DNA of 64,000 bases. Origin: Phytopythium helicoides (lineage: Eukaryota > Oomycota > Peronosporomycetes > Pythiales > Pythiaceae). The stretch covers positions 62,001 through 126,000 of the forward strand of contig JANFNE010000018.1 of assembly GCA_024867545.1 (NCBI GenBank), given 5' to 3'. Position 1 is the first letter of the stretch, and every line of letters begins with the position of its first letter. The notes beneath the pieces were generated by a model that ran no database searches, had not been told where the DNA came from, and saw only the letters and a list, made by a program, of their open reading frames with translations. The position numbers were made by a program, and so were the translations under genes. Positions 41,124 through 51,076 of the stretch are shown piece after piece.

Positions 41124-41726
41124 ATGCCCTTCCAGCCCCACGTGCGCGACGAGCTACAGCGAGGAGTCCAGGGCAACAGCGTGGCTGCGCACCGCGATGC
41201 ATCGGCCGCCCCGGTCGTCACCACGGGGAGCAACCAGCGATGGAGCGACTGGGAACGCGCGCGCTTCTTCCAGGCACTCGAGCGGTACCCAAGTGGCCCA
41301 TGGCAAGACATCGCCGACTACATCGGCTCCAAGACGCGTCGCCAAGTCATGTGCCACGCGCAGAAGCTGCGCCAGAAGCTCGCGCGTCAGCAGCGCCGCG
41401 AGGAGACACTGCTCGCGCTGCAGCCGATGCGTGCGGAACCAACGACCGCCACTGCTCCAGCTCCCGCACCAGTTCCGAGTATGGAGCAGCAAGTCGCGAC
41501 CACCATTGAGGCGGAACTCGTGATGGGCGGTCTACCTGCGTTGGATGACGAGCCGATGGACGAGTCCACACTGGACCGCCCAATGAGTCCGACCATGCTC
41601 GCGCTGCTGAGCGCCGACAACGTTGACGAGTTCATGGCGGCGTGGGATCACATGTTCACCGACGTCCCGTTTCCTGCAAACGAATTCGAGCCTTTGCCTG
41701 CGAATTTCCTGGAGCCTCTCGAGTGA
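41124..41726 (+). CDS. SHAQKY-type single-Myb protein (MYB-M)
   Basis: 200 aa from ATG 41124 (MPFQPHVRDELQRG). Myb repeat: QRWSDWERARFFQALERY, GPWQDIADYIGSKTRRQ, VMCHAQKLRQKL, a close variant of SHAQKY. A basic patch follows (ARQQRREE), then a Pro/Ala linker and an acidic tail containing FPANEFEPLP and ending NFLEPLE. The duplicated E-P-L element resembles the tails of MYB-A, C, H and N. Probable transcription factor. Confidence 0.78.
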   Translation: MPFQPHVRDELQRGVQGNSVAAHRDASAAPVVTTGSNQRWSDWERARFFQALERYPSGPWQDIADYIGSKTRRQVMCHAQKLRQKLARQQRREETLLALQPMRAEPTTATAPAPAPVPSMEQQVATTIEAELVMGGLPALDDEPMDESTLDRPMSPTMLALLSADNVDEFMAAWDHMFTDVPFPANEFEPLPANFLEPLE

Positions 41727-42480
41727 GAGGACCTGCTCGACCCGACTAACTATCCCGACGGAGCCATGTACGCTGTAGACCTGCTGTTGAACGGAGAGAC
41801 GAAGTGGCGGTGGCGCGCGGCCCTGCATATCCCAACTACTATCTAAACCTCAATAAAATACCGCCGTTGCCACCGGAACGCCTTGGTCATCCTCCTCCTG
41901 TCGACCATCGTGGTGGTCGACTCGTCGCCCGGCCCACTGGTGAAACGTTTGCTTCGGCCTCGGAAAATGATTGCCACGAGACACGGCTGGCGCCACGAGC
42001 CATAAGCAAAGCTCGCTCATCCAATCGTCCAAAGCCAAGCAGGCGATCGACACCTCGAGCCTCGCGAGCGAGCGCTCAGCATGCACGAGAACATTCCCGC
42101 TCCACGCCACGCCGGACGCGGCGCCTAGAATTGAAAATGAGTCGGGAATCAAGTCCTTCGAATTACCTCTACTAATAGATAACCGTTGGCCAAGTCTCTT
42201 CAACTTCAGGTCATTTTGTATGTGAAAAACCTTTATCAACTAATCCATCGGCTGGCGTGGGGCGCTCGCTCTCCGTAAATACTTCCGCGCGTAGTGAGTT
42301 GGCAGTGAAAATCCACTGCTGCTGAGCTCGCGCACTTGAAATGGCTACATCTCGGCGCCGCCCGCGTCCGTCGGCGTCCAGGCTCGCGGGATTCTCTCCC
42401 GGCCTCTCGGCTCGCGTCTGTGGCTATCGCTGGCCGCTGGACAATCGCAAATCTGACACGGCAGCAGCACGCGAGCGCAC
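41727..42480. other. Intergenic between MYB-M and MYB-N
   Basis: 754 bp, no gene seen. Open frames on either strand have no motif. Confidence 0.35.
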
Positions 42481-42951
42481 ATGGCCAGCGAAGCAGCAAC
42501 CGCAGGCGGCGATCAGTGGACCCGGCAGGAGCGAGAGCGGCTCGTGGAGGTGCTCGCGCTGTATCCGCGAGGTCCATGGGGGCCGATCATCCAGCATGTC
42601 GGCAGCAAGACGCAGCAGCAGATTGCGGCATTTGTGGCAAGGAGGCTGCGAGTGCTCTCGCGCCCCGCCTTGACAGTGGCGGAACGGGCCGAAGTGGCCA
42701 GCAGAGGCAGTTTACAGACAGGAAGCAGCGCCGAGGAACAGGAACCGCTGATGGCGGAGATGGAGGCGGCCATCCTTAAGAGCGCGCTGCTTTTCGTAAC
42801 CGCGACCTGCCAAGCGAGTGAGGTCGTAGGTGGCGCGCGGCTGGAAACGAACGACCCGAGCAGTGTCGCAATGTTGACGGAGCTGCTGGTCTCCACCGAC
42901 GCGCTTTTTGCGGGGATGTCGCTACCGGGAGACGAGTTTGAGCCGCTTTAG
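42481..42951 (+). CDS. Divergent single-Myb protein (MYB-N)
   Basis: 156 aa from ATG 42481. Myb repeat: DQWTRQERERLVEVLALY, GPWGPIIQHVGSKTQQQ, then IAAFVARRLRVL, so the third helix has lost SHAQKY and DNA contact may differ. The tail is short, acidic and ends GDEFEPL, matching the C-terminal element of several neighbours. It forms a same-strand series with MYB-L and MYB-M at roughly 1.2-kb intervals, which suggests old tandem duplication followed by divergence. Confidence 0.7.
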   Translation: MASEAATAGGDQWTRQERERLVEVLALYPRGPWGPIIQHVGSKTQQQIAAFVARRLRVLSRPALTVAERAEVASRGSLQTGSSAEEQEPLMAEMEAAILKSALLFVTATCQASEVVGGARLETNDPSSVAMLTELLVSTDALFAGMSLPGDEFEPL

Positions 42952-43750
42952 AGGACAGGGTCAGCCTGCTGTGCGTAGAATTGATGTGTTTAAGCCAATT
43001 ACAGTGTAAATGAATGCAAAAATGCTTTGACAACAACCGAGAACAGGTGATTGATGGAGCACGTTTCATTGCAATAAGCGCAAACGACCAGCGGAAGCGT
43101 TTCACGGCTGATAATTTGCGACGAATGGTTTAGTTGGTCGTCGGGGAGGAGCACCAACCGTCGATGAGAAACGTCGTACCTTTTGAATACATCTATCCCG
43201 CAGGTGAGCTCGAATGATGAGAAGCGTAAACCTCTTTTAGCGAGATAGCATAGGTAGCGACCGTTGTCTTCGCAAAGGAGGAGTTGCTGCAGTCAAATTT
43301 GCTGTGAAGCTCATCGCCAAAATATGGCAGCAATTATCCTCGTAACGGCAAACGAAATAGAATTTGGCAAGACTAAAACAGCAAACGATTTATCTTGCAC
43401 GCTTGCATATCGTTCTCACCGTGGACATCATGCTGTGTGCGATGATTAATGATTTTGCAGGATTTGGGAAACTAGAGTCCGAATGGTTCACAGCTCTGCT
43501 TTACTGGGGTGCACGATGTGCATTCTTCAATGAGCACAGCTCTGCTGATTAACGGAATACACTCTCGCCAAATCGTTTCCTTTTAAGTTTATCAACCAAT
43601 TCGTCGGCAGAATCCACCAGTGAATGCTCGCAATGAAGGTGGAATGCTTAATGTGTACGTTAGATAACTATGTGGTTTCGTGTTTAGAGCGCTAGCCTAG
43701 TTGATGGAGAAGAATCATGCATCTCGCGACCAAAACTGATGCCGTTGCAC
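42952..43750. other. Intergenic, no gene seen
   Basis: AT-richer 800 bp between the convergent MYB-N and CTD-like phosphatase genes. No convincing frame, RNA gene or repeat. Confidence 0.35.
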
Positions 43751-45007
43751 CTAGTAGGACGCATCCCACGTGTGGAGATGGTTGCGGACATCTGCAACAT
43801 CTTTGATGTCTACGAGGAAGCGCGAGATGGAGTCCAGCTCTCGGTCGCTCATGTCGTCAATGAAAGACGAACACCCAATCGCGTTGCGCGGGTGGAACAT
43901 GTACGACATGGGCGAGTTGTCGATAATGATAGCCTGAGTCAGGTCCCTGTCGAGGAGCGATAGATCCTTCACGTAGTTACCTTCATACTGCACGCAATGC
44001 TCGCGGAACAAGCGATAACGGATCACGCGCTCGGGATCGAGCTGATCAAGCAATGGGTCCGCGTACTTGCTCAAACTCGCCGTGTACACCACAATTTCAT
44101 AATGCTTGGCCATATCGATGAGGAACTTCTCGGCACCTGGACGCTTGCAAACGTAAACCTGATGCACCGTGCCGTCAATATCTACAGGGATGATGTAGTC
44201 CGGGTTTGTCGTTGGTTTGAAGGACGAGTGTACTAGCGTCTCGTCAAGGTCAAGAACGAGGCACTTTTTTCCAGTGTCCTCTGGCGCAAGTGGTGGAATA
44301 ACACTCTTGCGCAGCTCCACAACATTGCGAGACGAGCCCACTGTCTTTGCTTTCCCTGCCGCCGACTGACTTTGTTGCTGCAGTTGCTGCTGGTGCTGCT
44401 GCTCGCTGATGCCAAGCGCCGACCAAATGTTCGCGAATAGATTCCGAAAGCTACCTTGCTGGCCAGCGGCCGAGGCGCTCGAAACACGTCGCGTCGATGT
44501 CGAGGTAGCACCTCGGCCAAGTGGACGCGGGGGAGCCAATCCAGACTGGTGCTGCTTTCCATTGCGATCGGTTTGGTGCACAATGCTTGAGAGAGCGCTT
44601 GCATTACTCGTTTGGTTCAAATCCGCAAGAGGTTTCTTGGGAGTCGTTTTGTTCTCGGCACTACCTCCGCTGGTGTTTCCAAACTCATCAGGCCCGTGGC
44701 TCGTGTTCTTCCTGGAGAAGACGACAGTCTGAAACAGCCCGCCAGTCTTCTGCACATCGGCCTTGGGAGTCGGGATATTAGAGGACGTCTTCGGCCGAGG
44801 AGCAGGAAGCATCTTACGCTTCGAAAAGAGGTGGAAAGCGGGTGCCCGGTGCCGAAGAGCTCCTAATGGAGCGGTGGCAGGGGGTAAGAAGCCCGCGAAG
44901 GAGCTAAGAAGCTTAGTGGCTGGAAGCTGTGGCTGTGTGAGTGCCGCGAAATCTCTCAATGCGATTGAATAAAGATGGCTGGCGGCATTTTTTTCCTTTC
45001 GAGACAC
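43751..45007 (-). CDS. SCP/Dullard-type HAD phosphatase (CTD-like phosphatase)
   Basis: 418 aa, single exon. The catalytic domain (about 235-405) carries LVLDLDETLVHSSF with both catalytic Asp, then KRPGAEKFL, IVVYTASLSKYADPLLDQLDP, FREHCVQYEGNYVKDLS and IIIDNSPMSYMFHPRNAI, which is the full FCPH/NIF signature. Such enzymes remove phosphate from Ser residues of the RNA polymerase II CTD or of lipin-type targets; the substrate here is unknown. The N-terminal 230 residues are low-complexity, with a Gln-rich run (QQHQQQLQQQSQS). The first Met (45007) is used, but the Met at 44812 (MLPAPRPKT) is an alternative start. Confidence 0.88.
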   Translation of the reverse strand: MSRKEKNAASHLYSIALRDFAALTQPQLPATKLLSSFAGFLPPATAPLGALRHRAPAFHLFSKRKMLPAPRPKTSSNIPTPKADVQKTGGLFQTVVFSRKNTSHGPDEFGNTSGGSAENKTTPKKPLADLNQTSNASALSSIVHQTDRNGKQHQSGLAPPRPLGRGATSTSTRRVSSASAAGQQGSFRNLFANIWSALGISEQQHQQQLQQQSQSAAGKAKTVGSSRNVVELRKSVIPPLAPEDTGKKCLVLDLDETLVHSSFKPTTNPDYIIPVDIDGTVHQVYVCKRPGAEKFLIDMAKHYEIVVYTASLSKYADPLLDQLDPERVIRYRLFREHCVQYEGNYVKDLSLLDRDLTQAIIIDNSPMSYMFHPRNAIGCSSFIDDMSDRELDSISRFLVDIKDVADVRNHLHTWDASY

Positions 45008-45355
45008 AAGACTCGTACGTCTGGGTGAACTGACCGGCTCCGCACAGAGTCTCAGGTCGTGATGCTCAACACCAACACCTAGTGGTGCTGCGATCTCGCC
45101 TCTTATCGACGATCTTTCTTGAGAGCAATCAGCTTTGATGTCTATTTTTGCTGGCTCGAGATTTGGTGACCAAGTTGAGGCAGGATGCCGTTCATCTCGC
45201 TGACCTGTTCATTTCTTGGAGGCGTGTCTTTGCCAAGTTGATTCCAACAACGCCATCTTTAGAATCTGAGAACAAAAATGGAGCCAAGTGCTATGAATAC
45301 ATACCATGACCACGACGAGGATCACTTGTTGCGGATCGCGACAACATGCAGGTGG
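45008..45355. other. Short intergenic region
   Basis: Promoter side of the CTD-like phosphatase and 3-prime side of the CEP57 homolog. Nothing else seen. Confidence 0.35.
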
Positions 45356-48300
45356 CTAGCTCAACCTCGACTGCAATCTTGGAGAAGAAGTTGTGGCTCC
45401 TCTGGCTTCTCTCTCCAGTTGTCTATACTCGTTGAGCACTCGCAGAGACGCTGTTTTCCTCCTCACAGCTTCGGGGCTCACCACCACGCGCCTCATTGGA
45501 TTAATTGTACTCCGTGCTGCTTGCTCGTAAACTTGTTTGAGCAGGTTGAGTTGTTTACCTTTAGCCTCAAGATCATCGAGCAGCGGTCCAAGCGCTTCTG
45601 AAAGCTGAGCAGACGATCCCCGACATCGAGGTTCCTCTCCGTCGGAGTCAGCTGTAGGCTCGTTGCGGATCGTTTCGATCTCTGATACAATCTCCTTGTA
45701 GCTATCAAGTTTGTGTTAGACTTAATCACGCTCATCAGAGCACCAAATTACTGCTTACCGATCATTGAGCTCTTGGAACTCCCTCTCGGCTGATTCAACT
45801 GCTTCCTTCAAGTCCTCCATAATCTGTGCCTGAAGAATTGTTTAGTTTATCCTTGCCAAAAAGATTCAGGAAATGCATTTGCTGACCTGCATCGGACTCA
45901 TGTATGGATTGGGAGGCGGTACTTTGATGGCCTCCGGCTTGTTCCTCTTGAAACTTGAGCTAGCCGACCGAGACCGGGTTGAGCGAGGAGTTGCACCTTC
46001 GCCACTGCCGCGCAGGTACTCCCTTTCTTCTCGAACCGGAGCCGAAGTACAAACTCTTTTTGAGGCCTCGTCTTCCTGAGGTCTTGATCTTCTGGAGTGA
46101 ACGGCTGTTGGAGTCGTGTTGCTGCCTCCGATGAGTGATGGCCTCAAGAACGTTGTATCGCACTGCCGAATTGCGTCTTGAGCATTCCCGATTACCGAGA
46201 ATGAGCGACTTGTAGGACCTCCTGCGAGGAACGGGATTTTTCTGTGACCACAACGTCGAGCCCGTTGAGCGTGAAGCGTGCAGCATGTACATACAAGCCA
46301 AACACTTACTTTCCCATGTTGGCTTCCCTTAATAGCGTCATATTGTCACTGTGCGCTGGCCCCAGGCTTTTGGGAGCCTTCACTGTAGCCTTCACGCTCT
46401 TCGTAGCTTTCTTTTTTACCTTCGATGGACCAGAAGCACTTTCCGGTCGCGTCACAGATCGATGTATACCCGTCGAAGTTCTGCCACTAATTCGTTTTGC
46501 CTCTACATTTCTTCTAGTCGACGCAGTGGTAGCCGACGTAGCTGTGGTGTTTGCTGTACTTGCTGCTGTTGGACGTGTCAAAGTTGAAACGCGTTGCCGG
46601 GCTTGAAGTTTCTTTGTCTTTTTAGTCGCTGTATTTGCAGCTTCCGTTGCCTCCCAAACTTTACCCACGAGCTTCTCGTTGAGCTGTGAGAGAGCCGACA
46701 CTGTTTGCTGTTGCGTTATTCAACATCAAGCGAATTAATAGATACAGCCAACGGTGCTGCTGGTCTGGTTATAAACTGACCTCAGATTCTCGCAGTCGCT
46801 CACGGACTTTCTTATGGTCTGCTGTTTCGTTTTCAAGCTCGGTGGAAATCGACTCTAGGCGAGTTTGAGTTTCTTGTAGTTGATCATGAGTGCCTTCCAG
46901 CTCCAGCTTTAGTCCTTCGATTATTTTTTCACTGTCGCGTTTGATCTTTTCCATTTCTGCAATACAACGCCGAGCTCGTCAGACAGTCATTTTAACGACA
47001 TGGACCAAGTTCGCAAAGTACCCATTTCTAGTCGCGAACGCTGCTTTTCGGATATTTGTAGCTGTGTTGTGAGATCATCGGCTTTCGTCGAAAAGGTTTG
47101 TGCTAAAGCACGAAAGTGTTCAATTTCGCTTGTCATTGCCTTTCGACGCTCATCAGCTTTTGCTAAATCCACCTTTAATTCTTCTCGCTCAGCACGAATT
47201 GCCTCGTATGCTCCCCTCGCTGACTCCTTTATTTGCCTCAACTCGTAGGACGACTTCTTCTCGTTTGCTGTCAGCTCTGCTTCCTGCTGTGAAGTCAAAC
47301 TATCTCAGTTTTCGGTCGATCATGAAATCGATACAAACAGCTGTTCATACCTTACGCATTTTCACCTTTGCATCTGATAATTCTTGCATGAGCGACTCTC
47401 GCTCTTCTTCTAGTCGCCGAATCTTGTCTTGCAGAGCCTTAAGCGCGGAAAGTAGCGCTCGACTACCCTGTGCGCCACCGGCTGGACTAGTATCAGTTCC
47501 AGCCCCATAGCTAGTAGTCCCCTTTGACGGTATATAAGCAGCTGGAATTTGACTATAGAAAAGCTTTTTGTTTACACTCGTTTCTGGATATAATTTGGTT
47601 GGTGCAGAGGTGGTTGTTTGATGTACCGGCGGGTGTGATAGATATTGTTGGTCTCCAAAAGCAATTGACTTGGACTTGCGAGGATGGGTATCATCCCAAC
47701 GAGGTGAGGAAGATACAGACTGAAGCGAGGTGTGACGAATTGATTTCTTCGACCCACTCGCACGAGTACTTCCGTTCAAGTATTCTGCAAGTCGCAGTTG
47801 CTCAACAGGAGGAGGGACCCCGAGTGACTCAAGCACTGGCATTGCACGAATGTAATCTGGCGCTGGAATAGAACGTACACGGTCTGTCTGGTGTGCCAAT
47901 TTGTTGAGCGTGCGCTTCAAGTCCTCGAGACTACCTCTTGGCGCCTTTTCGAAAGCGGAAAGTTGTTCATTCTTCTCCTTCAGACTCGGCCTCGTTAATC
48001 CCTTGGACCTCTTTCTAGTTCTTGGAGGTTGCGACGTCTTTCTCTCGCTGTCGCTGTCATCACTTTCACTCCCACTTACACTTGGAGTCTTTGGATGTGA
48101 AGTGCTGCTTTGTTGATCAGTTTGAGTAGGTCGAAATGGCTCCCAAGGTGACTCAGAGCCAAGGTCAACATCATTTCTGCCTTTTGCGCCACTAACTTCT
48201 CCGCTCGCTTCTTCACCCAGATGCCGTCGTGAAGAATTGATTCGATGTTTGAGAGATTTCCTACTTCGCTGCGTTGATCGGCGTCGGCGGCTCCTGCGAG

Positions 48301-48394
48301 GTGAAATGAGGATCCTGCTATGCGACTGAACTACGAACTCCTGCTCGCTCTCGCATTCAGAGTCATGTGAAGAGCTCGATGAGCAGAACGACAT
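45356..48394 (-). CDS. CEP57: CEP57-like centrosomal coiled-coil protein
   Basis: At least six exons. The first (to about 47346) is Ser/Arg-rich and ends with SRALLSALKALQDKIRRLEEE, closely resembling the start of the CEP57 localisation domain. Coiled-coil exons follow (46,987-47,298, with AYEAIRAEREELKVDLAKAD; 46,769-46,954, with IIEGLKLELEGTHDQLQET). Then come a basic linker with LNEKLVGKVWEATEAAN and a YMSPMQV exon. The last exon has MEDLKEAVESAEREFQELN and LGPLLDDLEAKGKQLNLLK, similar to the microtubule-binding end of CEP57, and stops at 45356. CEP57 organises pericentriolar material and microtubule anchoring. I start it at ATG 48394, but the frame is open to 48649 and an upstream exon is possible. 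Confidence 0.72.
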
Positions 48395-49415
48395 CGCGGC
48401 GTACACAACGGATGAGCCGTCGCGTGCGTAGCAAAGTTGCTTGTAAACCAACTGCCACGCCCTTTGGCGGTCCCTGTTCACTTCATCATGCACATGTGCC
48501 TCTTGTGACTTTAACGACTCGAAAGTAACGGCTATCGACACGTCTCTCGTGGCATCTTTCACACCATGAAAGCACTTGTCCACGGATGTCGCGAAGCCCG
48601 GGTTTACCAAAGGTGGCAAATTTATTAGTGAGAATAGGAAAGCAAACAAACCATGGCCACCTAGCTACAGAGTGCCTCACAGGCATGACGCTCCTGAGAG
48701 AGCAACATCATATGCGTTCACTCCAGCTCGATGACGCCGGCCTCGCACTCCTTGCGGCGTCACCCAGTGGCATGCTTGGCGCCAGATGATGCCGAGGTGC
48801 CACGCTCACGAAACACCATCTCCATGGCTTGGCTTGAGTACCGCACCCCCGCAACAACGGGCATGGAAAGCTTCTAGCTGATCGATGACATGCTGCGTCT
48901 TTGATCTTGAGGAAGGCATGCGACCAACCATGAGCCTGCACACTCAAGCTTGTGCCGGGGCGGCAACTTACAGTAGCTGAGCTGTCAATAGCAATTGGTC
49001 GATGCGGTGGCTTCGGTGTGCACACGAATGCCGAAGACAGAACCGATGGGACGAGGGTTATCCTTGCGAACACCCATCTGTGGGATGCTTGGCGATCTTG
49101 GAGCCGATGCTGAGAAGTAGGGTTTGAGAGAGCAGTCAGTTCGTTCAGCAAATCACATCGACAGGAGGGGTCACTCATCGACGAACGTTGTTTGCTGGTC
49201 TGGTCGACACAGATTCGGCGTATGAAATGCATCCAGATGCTCTGGTGATTGCTCCGAGTGGGGCTGCAAGTCGCAATCAGCTCCCCACCCATCACACATT
49301 CAAGTCAACTGTTGATTCCTTGTCACATCCAACACGTACGTGCAGGAACCCACGCACGCTTGCACGTCATTTCCGCTTTGGTGCGCCGCCAACACGTCAG
49401 CCAACACCTTTTGCC
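48395..49415. other. Unresolved region between divergent genes
   Basis: The first 255 bp continue the open frame of the CEP57 homolog (DEVNRDRQRAWQLVYKQLCY looks protein-like), so it may be coding. A minus-strand 195-aa frame at 48708-49295 is rich in Cys, Ser, Arg and His without a motif and is not called. The promoter of the gene at 49416 must be here. Confidence 0.35.
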
Positions 49416-50839
49416 ATGGACCCGCTGCTCTTTGACCATTCGTACGCTACGCTGGACGAGCTTGCGGCCTCGGCTGCATTCATGATCGATGACAGCGACT
49501 CATCCGACCTCTCGGTTGCTGGCGGTATCTCCTCGCCGCAGCCGTCGAGTTTTGCGCCGCGTCAACTGTTCGCCCCGGACGCTGATAAAGCTGATCAGAA
49601 CGAGGAAGAGAAGAAGGCGAGGCGACGAGCGCAAATTGCGAGCAGCTCTCGACGGCAGCGCTCGCGTCGAAAGGTGCGATGCCTTGAAAAGTAGCTGCTT
49701 TGACTCGGTCTCGTCACTGAAAATGGGAAACCGAACGTGAGCTCAGATGGAAGCCATGAGGCTGAGAGACCAAGCCTCACTACTTGAAAGCCACCTCGAG
49801 CTGCTGAGGTCGAGGCACAAGATGCTGCGTGTCAGCAACGAGGCGGCTGAGTGGGAGGAAAAGGCCATCACGCAGCGGCTACGCAGGCGCCACGCCGAGC
49901 AGACCAACGTGGCGCTCAAAGCGTCGGTGTACCAGTATTCTCGCTATCTGTTGGAGTTCCGCTCCGTGTTCTCCAACTCCCCGCTTGTGAATCCGGTGCG
50001 TGGACCTTGTGATTGCTAGCGTGTCTTTCATCTCTGACACGGCAGTTTTGTGCGGACTCTAGGAGCTCAATCTTGGCGACATCCTGCACTCGTACCTCCA
50101 CTTGTCGACTGATCCAGTAGCCCGTGAGCGTGACTACCTTGGGATCTGCACGAATGAGCGCCTCGACTTGGCCGCGCAGATCTTTGCGCGGGAGACGGCC
50201 GGGCTGCCTGTTGTTTCCCCTTCGATCACCACTCGCACAGTTCGCGGAGACCAAGGTCGATGCTTTGGCGTGACCACAGTCGCGTCGTTCGCGTTTGAAA
50301 CGCGAGACGTTGGGCACATCTTTCGCATAGCGTGTAGTGCGATCCTTGACTGTGTGTCCGAGTGGCCACAGCATCGGCTCGCCAACACTTACGGGCTTGT
50401 GGTCGACTCGCCGTCGGGGTCAATCCGCTACGGCGTCTCGGATACGACCTACCAGAGCCTCGAGAGTGGCGAAAACCTGGCGCTGCAGGCGCGCTCGTTG
50501 TCGTTCTCTCGGCTCACCGACTCGTGCGGCGTGCTGCTGTTCGACTTTGTGGACGTCGACGATCTGTACCCTATTTCCAGCGATGCGAGCCTGCGTCGCG
50601 ACGAGATCGGCGGCATCCTGGTTCGGAACGAGGTGTGCGAAGACGGCGTGGAGCGCACCGTGGGCCGCCTGGTCTGCTCCAAGCTGTTCGGCCGCACCCA
50701 CGCTTCGGAGAGCGAGCAGCTGTCCCCCGCGATCGCGCACTTCGCCGCGCTCGCGGCCTCAGCCGCGACCGTCTGCGGCACTCGCGTGTTCAACGCGATC
50801 CGCTCGGGCTCAGCCGACTGCTGCCACGTGACCGTCTGA
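49416..50839 (+). CDS. bZIP-like/START-like protein, three exons (paralog 1)
   Basis: Exons 49416-49673, 49747-49995 and 50063-50839, all in phase, give 427 aa. The N-terminus is acidic, then basic (EEKKARRRAQIASSSRRQRS) and helical (MRLRDQASLLESHLELLRSR). The second exon ends with YSRYLLEFRSVFSNSPLVNP. The third is the START-like half: ICTNERLDLAAQIFARETAG, LVVDSPSGSIRYGVSDTTYQ, SLSFSRLTDSCGVLLFDFVD and LVRNEVCEDGVERTVGRLVC. The family is expanded in oomycetes; DNA binding and ligand are unproven. Its closest relative in the window faces it at 55579-56927, on the other side of the P5A-ATPase. Confidence 0.78.
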
Positions 50840-50916
50840 AAGAGTCCAAAGTGCATATCTGCATATCTGCATGTCGAATGTAGCAATGACTTCAACCTGC
50901 GACGTGTGACGCGAAC

Positions 50917-50997
50917 CTCTCCCTCCGTCCACCTTCGCGCCACCTCTCCCTCTGTCCACCTTCGCGCGACCTCTCCCTCCGTCCACCTTCGCGCCAC
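50917..50997 (+). repeat. 27-bp minisatellite, three units
   Basis: Three units of 27 bp, core CTCTCCCTCCGTCCACCTTC, differing at single positions, lie 80-160 bp before the P5A-ATPase start codon. The length is a multiple of three, so the frame stays open, but it precedes the conserved start. Confidence 0.88.
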
Positions 50998-51076
50998 CTC
51001 CTCCCCCCTCGCATCGCTTCCCTGGCCGCCACGACACCATAATCCGCCAAGCGCCAAGCCGAGAAAGTGCGAGACG

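Noticed and set aside
48708..49295. 195-aa minus-strand frame, possible gene
   Set aside because: Unusual composition (many Cys, His, Arg), no motif and no splice signals that improve it; kept only as part of an unresolved region.
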